Positions 23,493 through 35,935 of a stretch of DNA of 64,000 bases are shown one piece after another (the stretch's first letter is position 1; each line of letters begins with the position of its first letter). The stretch is from Sipunculus nudus (Eukaryota; Annelida; Sipuncula; Golfingiida; Sipunculidae). The translations under genes and the position numbers were made by a program. The stretch spans positions 11,803,019-11,867,018 of the forward strand of contig CM049306.1 of NCBI GenBank assembly GCA_026874595.1, written 5' to 3'. A model generated the notes under the pieces. That model ran no database searches and was not told the DNA's origin. It saw nothing but the letters and a program-made list of their open reading frames with translations.

Positions 23493-25345
23493 TGTACCTT
23501 TGTGCCGGTAAATAATTAAGTTTTAGATATAAATCAGATGGTCATTCATCATAGAAAATGTTGTAGCCATGCAGAGTATCTAGGTTCATGTATTAAGATA
23601 GGGATTTTGGCAAAGTTGTCTTCCAAATGTTACATTAATGGAATATGGTAATGAAGATTGACTAAATATGATTCTATAGAGAAATTAGACACTTGAGACC
23701 ATGGTCCTGTTAATGTCTGTTTGTACAAGTCCTTGGGATGAAAATATGTCAAATATGGTTGTCATGGACTGATATATAGGGCTGGTTTAGTTAAAATCAT
23801 CTTGGGTCTTGAAACATTATTCTGGTGGTAGTCTGAGGGTCATCAGGAAATCCAGACAGAGTCCTTCACAAAATTTACCTAAACCTAGCTTTGTCCAGTC
23901 CCCTAACACTATATCTGTATAATCATTCTGAATTCACAGACGCCATGAGCAGGCTGCCAGTGATGATCAAATCAGTACATTCTGTGTGGCTTATTATATT
24001 GTATTGAGCCAGGGGTCATATAGGACAAACAGGATCCAATAGTCATGCCAGTGTATGACAGGTGGCTTAAAAAATAAACAAGATTATCTGACACATTCCA
24101 GCTTTATTGTGGTATTTTCCTTCTATTAGCAGTTATTGTTTTGATAAAGAAGCTGTGTTTTTACCAAAATGTGACTTCTTTGACATTTATAAACAAATTA
24201 TGAAGATAATAAACATCATGTTCCAAAATATCCAGGCACTTGCCTTTTCAAAGGAGTTCATTTTGTGTTTTCATAAAGTTGATCAAGCAAACAACATTAA
24301 TTATATGTATAAAAAAATATATGTTCAGTTAATCTAGCATTTATATGAAAGCTGTATAATTAAGTTTAAGTGAAGAGTACATCATCAGACAAACTAAAGA
24401 ATAAGAAAACATTTCGCTCAGCATATTAAAAAGTCTGATAACAATAAACATTTAATCTCAGAAAATTAAATGATACGATGGGGCAGAGGATTTTTGCTAT
24501 TCTGAAACAGATTGAATTATTCCTGGGTATTTTGTAATCAACGTGCGTTAACTTTAATATATTAAGGAATCAGGTAATAGATTATTGGTAAAAGTTTATT
24601 GTAATATTTTTTACTGCATACCAAGTACTTGCTTGAGTTCTTTTAAAGTTTTATTGGAAGTTTGTGAAGGTTTATATGTAACAGTGCATGATGGTCTTCC
24701 TTTATATTATAACAAGTTTGATACACATGATCAGTCCACTTTTGTTTTATACAAAAGTTTCCCAGCAAAACCATTCCAGCACACAGTCTAAGTACATACA
24801 TCAGTTTCAAGGCAGGTTCACACCAGATGCACACGAACAAATATGACACCGTCTAATATTTCTGTGCCTCACTAAAATTCTCCCTCATCCAAAATTATCA
24901 TTCACACAAAACCTGAACTATATTTTTAGTTTCTGACCAAAGAATTTTTGTATCCTAAATTTGTATTGGACAGCCATATGAGAATTGAATTGATGCACTA
25001 CAATATAGGTTTTATTGGCCCTTCAGAAAAATGTTGAACATTTTTTAACTTGTTAAATGATTTTCTCATTCATTTGAAGTTTATCTCTGAATGTACTGGC
25101 AGTTTCTAGCCTGAAATCTCATGAAAATAACTTTGCTGAAATGATGGTGACAAACTCTAACCCCAAGGCAGGGTTGGTTGACTTAAATAATTTGATTGAA
25201 ATCACAGATTAAAGTTATGATTAAATATAGCTAAAATAATTTAATTGATTTTTTGTTTTCAGAAATTTAAATAATATAATTCATGTAAAGATTCATGTTT
25301 GAAAATATATTCCATCCAGGTATAATTGAAAATGATTAGGCCTTT
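23493..25345. other. No gene seen
   Basis: AT-rich DNA without recognised exons or repeat ends. Confidence 0.4.
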
Positions 25346-25837
25346 TTAGCGAACCTGTGAGCTTATGCGATGGTGCGTCGTCGTCCGTCCTGCGTCGTCT
25401 GTATGTTAACCATAGCTATCTCAAAAACGGCAGAAGCTCGCATCACTAAATTTTTGCAAATAATCAGTCATCTGAAAAACACTATCAGATTTTGTTAATT
25501 TTTTTTCTAACTGCATTTTCTTAGATATAATAGGGAAAAAGCAAAAAAAAGCTTTAAAAATCTTCTTCTTCAAAACTGTCTAGCCAAATTGTCCAATATT
25601 TAACAGAAATGATCCCTGGAACAATCTTTTTCAAGTTTGTTCAAATGGTTCCAGTTCGGAGATTTTTGGCTGAGTTACAGGAGGTTGAACTTAGTCATCT
25701 GTCCAAAAAAGCACACTAAAATTAAAATCTCAGAAACAGCTAGAGCTATAATCACCAAATTTTATACCACTGTTTGTCACATGTGTCATATCTGAAATTG
25801 AGGTATTGGTGGCGCCACCTACATTGATGTGTTTTTT

Positions 25838-28800
25838 AGCTCAGCTGACTATAAGTCATCTGAGCTATAGTCGTGGTCCGTCGTCCGTCCGGATGTCCGT
25901 CCGTAAGACTGGCATGTTTCGACACCATTGGACCTACAACCTGAAATTTGCCATACAGTTAGATGTCCCACAAATCTCCTACCATGCCGAAAATTGGGTC
26001 AATAGGACTTCGTTCCTTCGAGATATTAAGGAAAAACCTCAATTTTTATTAGAAATCTATTTTCACACTTCAGGACTGCCTAATATCAAAACCACTCATC
26101 TTTTTTTTTTTAAATATTTTTTTGTTGGAGGTAACCGCCTCCATTTTTTTTAATGCTAGCTTAACTAATTATATGTACATCTGCAGATTTCCATTTCCGT
26201 TTCGGACTACGTGACAGGGCAGTATAACACGCTTCCTCTCATTTGATATACTGGCGTTAACCAGGCCCAGTGACTACTGCACCTGCAGGCCCTGGGTTGG
26301 TAATCATACCACCGAGGACCCCCGAAAGGCGCACTCGTTTGTGAGTGAAACAAGGCCGTTGGGCACGACCTTCCCATTAAGCCTGCAGAGCGCTCACCCT
26401 GGGTGGGGGCCGACCATGAAAAACCTCACCGCCTCGGCTGAGGTTCGAACTCATGATCTCCCGGCTTTTAGTCCTGCGCTCTACCCCTGAGCCACAGAAG
26501 CCGGTTAAACCACTCATCTGGTTTTCTTCATATTTACCATAAATATTTCTCTATATAGTTCCTATGTACAAGCAAGAAATTAAGTCAGTATAATTTAATG
26601 TAAAAAAGTTATGGGCCCAAACATAATGGACTTTGTAAAAAATATAGGAAAGATATTTGGTCACTTAAGACCAAAAGTGTTAAAGGTAGGGACTTTTTTC
26701 AGTAATACAACTTTTATTGATCAAAATTTAATTGTATACCAAAAATTAGATCAAAATCTGTTAAATTTTTTAAAATTATGGCAAAAATATAAAATTGGTA
26801 CCTTAAATTTTGCCCAAGTTTGACCATGGCACGTTTTTTTCCTGTAAGTACTGTGAATTTAATTTTCACAGCATGTTTTTGTTAGCATTTTGTCTGTTAA
26901 CACCAAAAATTTGAAACCAGTTGATCAAAACTGTAGATTTTATTCAAGTTTTCAAGCACCATGTCACATCAAGTTTACATCAAGCTAGTGTTATGCAGTT
27001 TGCTAGAGCTCAGCTGCCCAGCTTCAGCTCTAAGTTCCTTAAATTTAGCATACAGTTAGATGTCTCCATAATCCCCTACCATGCCAAGAATTTTATCACT
27101 AGGACTTAATTCCTTCGAAATATTAATGAAAAACTTCCTTTTTCCATTAAAAACCCGTTGTTACACTCTAAGACTGCCTAATATCAAAACCACTGATGTG
27201 ACTTTGATCATATATAATATACATATTTTTCTATACATTCGCTATGCACATGCCAGAAATGATGTCAGTATTGTGTAATTGTTTTAAGTTATGGGCCCAA
27301 ACATAATGCACTTTTTAAAAAATCAAGAAATATATTTACTCCCTTAACAAGAGGATTGCTGAAGCTAGAGATTTTTGTCAGGGATGTAACATTATTTAAT
27401 CAAGATTCAATTGAATACCAAAAATTAGTTCTGAATTTTTCAAATTTTATAAGTTATTAGTATAAATATAAAATTAGTACCTTAAATGTTGCCCAACTTT
27501 GACCATGGCACATTTGTTTCCTGAGAGCACTGTTGATATAATTTTCATATCATGCACACATAAGGATTTCATCTTTGTAGTTTAGAAAGCTGAAAGAAAT
27601 TGGCCAAATATTGTAGCTTTTATTAATGTTTATATGAGACCATGTCAGACCCAGGCTTAATCCAGCCCCTCTTCAGTCACCTGTATGTTGACCTTGTTGA
27701 CCTTTCATCAGATTATGCATGCTTGAGTGAAGCATACACTGGGGCAGCCAGGCAGCTAATGCCCAGCCACAGTTGATCCAGGTGTCCAACCCAACTCATC
27801 TAGTAGTTGTTTTGAAAAACAACATAACAATAAACAATAAATTAATAATTTTGTATTTTTTTTTTATTACAAATTAGATAAAAATTAATAGAAAAGGAAT
27901 TTGTTAGTTGATGAGTAACAGAAAATTAACTTGCAGTTACTGATGATGTAAGAATCTTGTATGGATGGATAGAATGTCAGTCTCAATGTTATTCCAAATA
28001 ACACCATGCAGTCCCCTATGGTATTTTTCAGTGAAATTTTAATGATAAAAAAATAAATTATATTATTCATTACTAATCATTAGGGATCATATGAAGGAAA
28101 TTAATGATAGTCAAAGATGCAGTTGATAATATTTATCTAGATTCCTACTGTGTCTAGTGTGTAGATTGATGTGAAAGTAGTCCAAAGTGAATATATTACA
28201 TTTATTTTTTTTTAATATAAATAAAAGCCATAAAACCAGGTACTTATGATCATTATTTAAATTTGTGAATTTTGTATATTCTGGATTCTCAACATCTTTG
28301 TTTGGCTAAAACTGAATAAATACTAGACATGATGCGAATGCTTTGCAAATGTAATTGAATACGAATATGAATATGTACTGCACTAAACAATTTTATTGCA
28401 TAAGAATGGGAATTCAGGTAAAAATGAAAGTATTTGAATACCAGTGCAGATACTTTCAAAATGTATTCATGAATGCATTCATGAATATATTCTATAATAT
28501 TATTTCGATGATCATTTCAGTTATATTTTATTTTAAAAAATCATATGATTTTCTTATTATTTTTTTAAATAAAAATTATATTGGCACAATATTTGTTATT
28601 AAATTTTAATAAATAGTTAAACTCTTTTATAATATGTGCTGCTTATAAGTTATATGGCCAAGTCAAAATCTGTGTGACAATAGCACTCCATTTGTTAATA
28701 AAATAAATGAAATCAATCCTCTTCCCTGTCTTCAAAGATACTTTCAAAATCATACATAAGCTAAACACCAACAACTCATAATAAAGCTTATATTTATTAC

Positions 28801-28887
28801 CACACAAAACAAGCATGTGCCTCTTTCCCAAATCATATTTTTTATCATATATAACAGCTGAGTGCTGTGACCCATGGGTCCCTTGTT
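25838..28887 (+). repeat. Family A element nested in family D
   Basis: 5' hairpin arms AGCTCAGCTGACT and AGTCATCTGAGCT with loop ATA, then GTCCGTCGTCCGTCC. The end is CAGCTGAGTGCTGTGACCCA with GGGTCCCTTGTT. It contains the SINE at 26102-26506 and two core units. Family D sequence lies on both sides, so this insertion is younger than the family D copy. Confidence 0.75.
26102..26506 (-). mobile_element. tRNA-derived SINE
   Basis: Read on the minus strand, the head contains TGGCTCAGGGGTAGAGCG (RNA polymerase III A box) and GAGTTCGAACCTC (B box), that is, a tRNA-like head. The body is about 300 bp and the tail is A-rich (T run on the plus strand at 26101-26112). The direct repeat AAACCACTCATCT flanks it at 26089-26101 and 26507-26519, and the interrupted family A sequence resumes exactly. 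The parental tRNA and SINE family were not assigned. Confidence 0.85.
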
Positions 28888-29680
28888 ACAAGCGAAAATG
28901 TAATTTTAACTTTTCTAGCATATACACTGATTTATGATGAAACTGTTGAGCTGTTTGGTTTAATCTATACAAGAATTATTCTATGGTAGGGTTCTGCCAG
29001 TTTTATAAGAATAGATTGGGTAAATACAGCTTTAAAAAGGCATTGTAGCCAATTGAAAAAGGCTTTCTGTGTTTGAAAACAGATTTGACAACATGCTGAG
29101 TTACAGCAGCCAAGTCATGAGGTCACTCGGTACAAACAGGTGGGGTCCAGACATCACCATGGCAACTGACCTGGCTCTGTTTGGTGTCTAGACACAGCGT
29201 TTAGCAGCTAAACACAATGTATAGATGCAGAATTCCCAGATTATTGGAACTATATCTTTCAACTGTTTGAAAAAACTTGGTTTGCATTTCAAGGGAATCG
29301 GGTTTATCATCAGGTCACATGTGAACTACTGCGCCCTCATTTTTGGTTGACCTCTGACCTTTCCTCGCTGCCCAGCGTCCATTTGTGCGTCTGTTTCCAT
29401 ACATAAACCCACATATCTTGGGAACCGTTTGACCGATCAGGCTAAAAATTTTGCACACATGTAGCCCTTTGATAGCTTTATAACATACACTAACAATTAT
29501 GGCGCCACCTGCAACCACTTATGCACAGGGTCCATCTGTTCATCTGCCTTGAGATAAAATCACTCATATCTCAGCAGTGGTTGACTTATCCACCTGAAAT
29601 TTTGCTGGTTTATACATCCTGGACAATTTTCCAGATTTTATGACAGGTGGCACCGCCTAAATTCACGTTTACTCAGCAGA

Positions 29681-29808
29681 CATCCATGCTAATATGCAAC
29701 ACACCTCACTCTATTCCCCTTGCCACTCAATCCATGCCTCACTTCACCCGTCCCACTCTGATTTCTGCAGATACACATAGTCGCTTGTCGACTACCCATA
29801 TTCTAGTT
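29681..29808 (+). repeat. Family G 3'-end fragment
   Basis: It matches 5728-5861. Here the hairpin TAGTCG-CTTGT-CGACTA is perfect and is followed by CCCATATTCTAGTT. Confidence 0.65.
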
Positions 29809-30012
29809 TTAAAATGTCCTAGTCTGAATTTGCAGGTCTGAAAAGTCCATTTTACTGAAATCATAATGACTAAGGTAGATATGCAGGACTTAAGAAGATC
29901 AATATCAGATCTTAAAAATAAACCTCCATTTATACTCCGAAACTCTGCACAGGTTCACATTAGGCCTGTAGGCCTTGTTTAAAAATTGTTAAGAACTTTC
30001 TTCTATACTTTT

Positions 30013-31040
30013 TAGCCCTCAGCCCTTAGGCTGATGGGCTATTGTCGTCACCCAAGCTGTCCGTCCATCCGTCCGGCGTCTGTTAACTTTTACCTTGTGA
30101 GCAGGATATCTGGAAAAGGATTCACTGTCAGAATTTTATTTCCTCGGTAAAGATGTATATCGACTAAATCTCAGTCAAGTTTGAAGATGGGTGACCTTGA
30201 CCTATTTTTCTACATTTTAGAGCTGATCATAGAAAAACACTTAGGTGCTTATTACTCAGGAACCTTTTGGTGGATATTCACAATACTTACTATGATCATA
30301 TGGACTGATAGTCTGTACCTGTTTCACAAGTTTGGTGGCGCCACCTACAATTTCTAATTTTTAATGAATTTTTATCGGATTTTTCAACTTTGGGCTTGTG
30401 AGCGGGATATTTCTAAAACGATTCACCGTAGGAATTTTATTTTTTCGGTGAAGATGTATATTGACAAAATCTCGGTCAAGTTCGAAGATGGGTGACCTTG
30501 ACCTATTTTTCAACGTTTTAGAGCTGATTATAGAAAAAACATTTAGAAGCTTATTTCTCAGGAACCATTGGGTGGATTTTCACAATACTTACTATGATCA
30601 TATGGACTGATGGTCTGTAACTGCTGCACAAGTTTGGGGGCGCCACCTACAATTTCTGATTTTTAATGAATTTTTCTTGGATATTTCAACTTTGGCCTTG
30701 TGAGCGGGATATCTCTATAAGGATTCACAATAGGAATTTTATTTCTTTGGTGAAGATGTATATCGACAAAATCTCGGTCAAGTTCGAAGATGGGTGACCT
30801 TGACCTACTTTTCAAGGTCACAGAACTTATAATAGGATAAAACTTAGAAGCTTATTTTTCAGGAAGCCTTTGGTGGATTGTTATAAATCATGGTACATAC
30901 CTCTCCATTTTAAATTTATAACTGAGACATGTACAGATATACATCCATGTTAGAACAGATATTTAGTACTTGTTACTGTTACCACCTTTAAACACTGTTC
31001 TTTTGGCTGAGGGCTTTTGTCAGCTTCTGCTGATATTCTA
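30013..31040 (+). repeat. Family B element, complete
   Basis: 5' hairpin: AGCCCTCAGCC, loop CTTA, GGCTGATGGGCT (one bulged T), then CCGTCCATCCGTCC. The core has about three units of 300 bp, each with GTGAGCGGGATAT, TGGGTGACCTTGACCTA and a (G)GTGGCGCCACC-type palindrome. The 3' end has GGCTGAGGGCT (inverse complement of the 5' start), the small hairpin TCAGC-TTCT-GCTGA and ATTCTAGTT. A near-identical copy lies at 49824-50877. Confidence 0.8.
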
Positions 31041-31522
31041 GTTAAACCTCTCAAGATGCAGTCATCTGTTAACAGGGCACAAATCATAACAACTGTACCT
31101 AAAATCTTCTAACTTGACATCCAGGGAGGTCCATGAAAAGCCTTCTTGTCAACCTGAAATTAGGTCTCTATTATCCATATTCTCAAAGCTATGGGGCTTA
31201 TAAGCACCCCCCCCCCCCCAGAATAATTGAAAATTCAGTACCAAAGCAAGGCACAAATCATAACCATTGGACCTAGAATCTTCTAATTTGACATCCTGAG
31301 AGTTCGTCAAAAGTTCTCCTCAGAAACCTGAAATGGGGTTAATCTGGCATATATTCTCCGCAATACAATCCAAGTTTGAGCACCCCAGAAAAAATGCAAA
31401 ATACATACAAATTGCCAGATTCCTCAGGAACAGCTGGATGGATTGTCATCAAACTTGGTGTGCTTATTGGTCTTGATGAACTTGAGCTAACTTGAGCGTC
31501 ATGACCCATGGGTCACTTGTTG
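31041..31522 (+). repeat. Family A' core unit and 3' end
   Basis: It shows AACAGGGCACAAATCATAAC and the 'gacctagaatcttc' phrase of A', a C tract at 31206-31219, and the 3' end TGAGCGTCATGACCCATGGG with TCACTTGTT. Confidence 0.65.
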
Positions 31523-31578
31523 TATGCATATTGATCATGGAGAGTTTCCTGCAGACTGGTGTCACCAGCTGGATTTTT

Positions 31579-33816
31579 AGCTCAGCTGACTATAAGTCAT
31601 CTGAGCTTTAGTCGTGGTCCTTTGTCCGTCGTCCGTCCGGCCGGCCGGCCGTTAACAGGGCACATTTTAAAACTGTTGGACCTACGAATCCAAAATTCTG
31701 CATACCATTAGCTGTCCCCAAAATCTCCTACCATACCAAAAATTGGGTCATTAGAACTTCGTTCCTTCGAGATATTAAGGAAAAACCTCCGTTTTCCATA
31801 AAAAGCCATTGTTACACTTCAAGGCTGCCTAATATCAAAACCACTGATCTGTTTTTGATCAGATTAAGTATTCATATTCTTCCATACATTTTCTGTGCAC
31901 ATACCAAAAATTAGGTCAGTATTGGGTATTATTTTGAAGTTATAGGCCCAAATATAATGCAAATTTTTAAAAATCAGGAAATATATTTGCTCACTTAACA
32001 TGAGAATTGCTGAAGCTGGAGACTTTTTTTCAGGAATATAACTTTATTTAATCAAGATTCAATTGTTTATCCAAAATTAGATCTGAATTTTGCAAATTGT
32101 TCAAGTTATTAGCATAAATAAAAAATCAATACTTTAAATTTTGTCCAAATTTGGCAGTGGCACGTTTTTTCCCTGTAAGTACTGTTGATTTTATTTTCAC
32201 AGCATATATACATAAGGATTTAATCTTTTTAAAATCTGAAATTTCAAAGAAATTGTTTGAAAATAGTAGCTTTTATTCAAGTTTTTATACACCATGTTAA
32301 GTGTTGTTTACATCAGGCCCACCTAGTAGTACAGCCTTCACTTGCATTATGTAACCCACCCACAAGCAGCTTGCCTTGGCCCAGCTTGGCCACTACTAGC
32401 AGGCTCCCCCCCCCCCCCCAGCTGGTGCATAATGTTGAATGATGAATGTTATAATTTTCTGTATTTTATTTTATTCTTGGACATGCTACATTTTAGATTT
32501 TCTATTGTACCACCAGGGTTACAATGATTAAAGTGCTCATTTAATTGGGTCCACAAAGTGATGTATTGCTATGAAAGTGTGGATGTTCATCAGATAAGTA
32601 ATGCTTAACTTCAGAAGAGTAAAACTTCACCAGGTGTGAAATTGACTAATAATTCCAGTAATTAATTATAGCTGAGATTGTAATTAGCATAATGATATTG
32701 TTTGTCCCTCATTCAACCAACAGTATGTATACTTAATTTGAAAAGATGTTTTTATTTTATCAAATGTACTGAATCTTTTATTTTATTTGGGTGAATAAAA
32801 TTAAGCATGTACTGAAAACTCCAATGTGCAAAACGTTTTAATAGGGATTCAAGGAATAATTTTGTAGATGCCATGTTGTTATATATAAACTTAAATGCAT
32901 TATTCCCTTGAAAGTGAAATGAAGGTATTAGTCCATTCTGTCCACTTTCCTGTCCATCTGCAAATTTTTCATATGCATCACAGTATCTCGAAACTTTTAC
33001 TGTTTTTCTTCATGACATTCTTGTCAGAGTATTAGTTTTGCAATCATATATTGAGAACTTTACTATAACCAAGTAGGAGGGCCCTTTCCTCTTAGCTTCT
33101 CATATGTTTATATAAATAAAAAACATTACAATAGAATATTTTTCATACTTTGCATTTGCAAAAATTTCAAACTTAAGCTGGTTGTCGTGACCCATGGGTC
33201 CTTTGTTTATATTCTGGATTCTCAACATCATTGTTTGGCTAAAACTGAATAAATACCAGACATGGTGCAAATACTTGGCAAATGTATATGAATATGAATA
33301 TGAATATGTACTCCATTATAAAATTTCTTGCATAAGAATGGGAATTCAGGTAAAATGAAAGTATTTGAATACCAGTGCAAATACTTTCAAAATGTATTCA
33401 TGAATGCATTCATTAATATATTCTATAATATTATTTTAATAATCATTTCAGTCATATTTTATTAAAAAAATCATATGGTTCTCTTATTATTTTTAATAAA
33501 AATTATTTTTGGCACAATATTTGTTATTAAATTTTAATAAATAATTAAACTCATTATCTTATATGTGCTTCTTATCAGTTATATTGCCAAGTCAAAATCT
33601 GTATGACAGTGGCACTCCATTTGTTAATAAAATAAATGAAATCAATCTCTTCCCTGTCTCCAAAGAAACTATCAAAATCATACATAAGCTTAACACTAAC
33701 AACTCATAATACAGCTTATATTTATTTCCACACAAAACCAGCATGTGCCTCATTTCAAAATCATATTTTTTTTATCTTATATAACAGCTGAGCGCCGTGA
33801 CCCATAGGTCCCTTGT
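31579..33816 (+). repeat. Family A element, inserted in family A'
   Basis: The 5' hairpin with loop ATA is followed by CGTCCGTCC and a GGCCGGCCGGCC run. The end is CAGCTGAGCGCCGTGACCCA and CCCTTGTTT. The left flank (GCAGACTGGTGTCACCAGCT) and right flank (CCAATTTTTAAG...) are contiguous in A' copies at 56720-56770. A family A-like end at 33183-33210 lies inside, which suggests further nesting. 33190-33816 matches 28230-28887. Confidence 0.7.
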
Positions 33817-34689
33817 TTCCAATTTTTAAGTATTTTTTTCTATTATTGAGACCTTTAAAGATGCTGTTGTCTGTAACAGGGCACAAATTGTATTCGTTGG
33901 TCCTAGAATCTTCTTACTTGTCATCCAGGGAGGTTCACGGAAAGTCTTCTTGGAAACCTGAAATTAGATCTCTCTTACCCATATTCTCCAAGCTATGAGG
34001 CGTATAAATGCTCCCCTGAATAATTGAAAAACTGATACCAAAGCAGGGCACAAACCCTAACCATTGAACCTAGAATCTTTTAATTTTACATACAGGGAGG
34101 TCCATGAAAAATCTCCTTGGAAACCTGAGATGGTCTCTGATTCCCATATTTCCAAGCTATGGGGCTCAGAATTACCCCAAGAATAGTTAATAGTGTGATA
34201 CAAAAGCTCCAGTATGGTATATTGATCATGGAGTGTTTCATTAGTTCGAGCAGACTGGTGGCTGCACCTGGATTTTTTCAAATTTTTTTAGCATTTTGTC
34301 TCTAGTTTTTAACCTTTAAAGGTGCGGTCATCTGTTAACAGAACACAAATCATATCCACTGTTTGCTAGAATCTCCTAACTTGACATCCTGAGAGTTCCT
34401 AAAAAATTCTCAGAAACCTGAAATTAGGTCACTGTGACCTATATTCTCAGAGTTACAGGCCATGTTTGAGCACCCAAGAAAAAATGGAAAATAAACTCAA
34501 AATGCCAAAATGCTCAGAATCGGCTGAATGGATTGTCATCAAATTTGGTGTGCTTATGGGTCTTTATGAACTTGAACTAATATGCATGAACAATGATGCC
34601 ACCAGCATTATCTTTATTAGTTGCCTGTGCAAGGACATATTGTCAACATGTTAGTTGGCTGAGTGTCATGACCCATGGGTCACTTGTTA
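33817..34689 (+). repeat. Family A' continuation and 3' end
   Basis: Two to three A' units ('gagacctttaaagatg', 'aacagggcacaaat') run to GGCTGAGTGTCATGACCCAT and GGGTCACTTGTT. Confidence 0.65.
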
Positions 34690-35115
34690 ATTTTTCCTTC
34701 ATACAGTAAAGTTTTGTTTGAACATTAAATTTGTTGTGACGCATCTGATGTGAAACTGCCTTAACACCTTGTTATGAAGCTGGGTGTTGGTAAACACAGT
34801 CCACTTGAGTCTGATTATAACGAGGCTGCTTGACCTAAAGTCTGATTGTGAACTGCAACACGCAATGTTTCAACCAGAGGAAACATGTATCACATATCAG
34901 GGCATCTCCTGATTGACAAGTGTTGTGGCTGGGGAGATGTGGGCGTGGGTTTATGTTGACACCTGTGATTGCGCCCAGGCCACTTTTTTTAACACTCGTT
35001 TACAGGAGTCAGCAGATAGTTTTAGGGCAATATTTTGGTGTGTATAAATTTATTTTTAAGAAAAGAAGCTATTTCCATGTCAATTCATCATGCTTTATAG
35101 TTGACTAACTGATAG
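34690..35115. other. No gene seen
   Basis: Unique-looking sequence with no recognised feature. Confidence 0.4.
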
Positions 35116-35116
35116 A

Positions 35117-35134
35117 CCCGGTATACCGGGCTTA
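35117..35134. other. Perfect 14-bp palindrome CCCGGTATACCGGG
   Basis: GACCCGGTATACCGGGC is a short perfect inverted repeat without loop in otherwise AT-rich DNA, about 130 bp before the inverted-repeat element at 35266. Its role is unknown. Confidence 0.6.
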
Positions 35135-35265
35135 TTGCCGGGGTTGGGGAGATTTATTAACTGAGATGTGAAATGTTTGCTCATTTTTTTAATCCAAATG
35201 TTAACAGAAAATATAGGTTTTCAGTGGGAAACTGTCTCCATAAGATATGTATAAACATTTTGGCA

Positions 35266-35453
35266 CGACTGCAGAATAACTCACGCACCTCTCTTAACCT
35301 CTCTTTCTGTGAACAGAAAACGTTTCTATGTACAGCTGCTTGTATCTTAATTTTGCCACTTACTTTTAAATTACATGAATCCTTAACATCATACCGTCCA
35401 TCTGTATAAACTCATAATCTGGTGGAGACAGTGCGTGAGTGATCCTGCAGTCG
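35266..35453. mobile_element. Small element with 23-bp inverted repeats
   Basis: CGACTGCAGAATAACTCACG (left, continuing CAC) and the complement of the right arm at 35431-35453, CGACTGCAGGATCACTCACG (continuing CAC), agree at 21 of 23 positions. Weaker similarity extends outwards. The inside is non-coding. It may be a MITE; no clear target-site duplication was found. Confidence 0.55.
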
Positions 35454-35734
35454 CTTCAATATTTTTAACATTCATTCTGTGGTTCTGTCCTCTTGGCAAG
35501 AAATTTATACCCCGGTATGTTTACCTGACCTGGCCAGTGATGGTGTTGACATTGCGAACCAGAATGAGACGCGGGGGCATTCAGGTTTTCGATGATATTT
35601 GACTGGATTCTATCGGTGGACGTATAAAGATTAGGTTGATGTGAGGAACTCATGAAAGATTTATTAAATGTACGTTGCAAGGAAACTGTTCCTGAAGAAA
35701 GAAACAGAAATATGCATACCTCGTAAGTAGCAGA

Positions 35735-35935
35735 AGCGGACCCAACGGAATTCCATGCAGAGGGTCCGTATTCATTTTCAACCGCCGCAATGTTTTTTTT
35801 TCATTGTATTAGGCAAATTTTGAGGCCTGAAACCCCAGACACCACTCCACCCCACCCCACCCACGCATGTTCCTGAAATTGGGACCTTGAATAAGGTTTT
35901 GTCATTAATCCTCCTGGGTTGAACTCTCCATTTCA
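35735..35935 (-). repeat. Diverged reversed relative of the 23305 MITE
   Basis: GCAGAAGCGGACCCAACGG on the left and 'taatcctcctgggttgaactctcc' phrases on the right correspond, reversed, to the interior of 23305-23487. Ends are eroded. Confidence 0.4.

Larger units (their letters stand above)
25349..29980 (+). repeat. Family D element split by nested insertions
   Basis: It starts TTAGCGAACCTGTGAGCTTA at 25348 and ends CACAGGTTCACATTAGGCCT plus GTAGGCCTTGTT at 29980. The family D sequence stops at about 25835, where a family A copy begins, and resumes after 28887 with phrases matching 7970-8050 ('gatgaaactgt', 'aagaattat'). A family G fragment sits at 29681-29808. Confidence 0.7.

Noticed and set aside
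26420-26506. Functional tRNA gene on the minus strand
   Set aside because: A and B boxes are present, but the anticodon stem pairs poorly and the sequence is the head of a SINE with an A-rich tail and target duplication.
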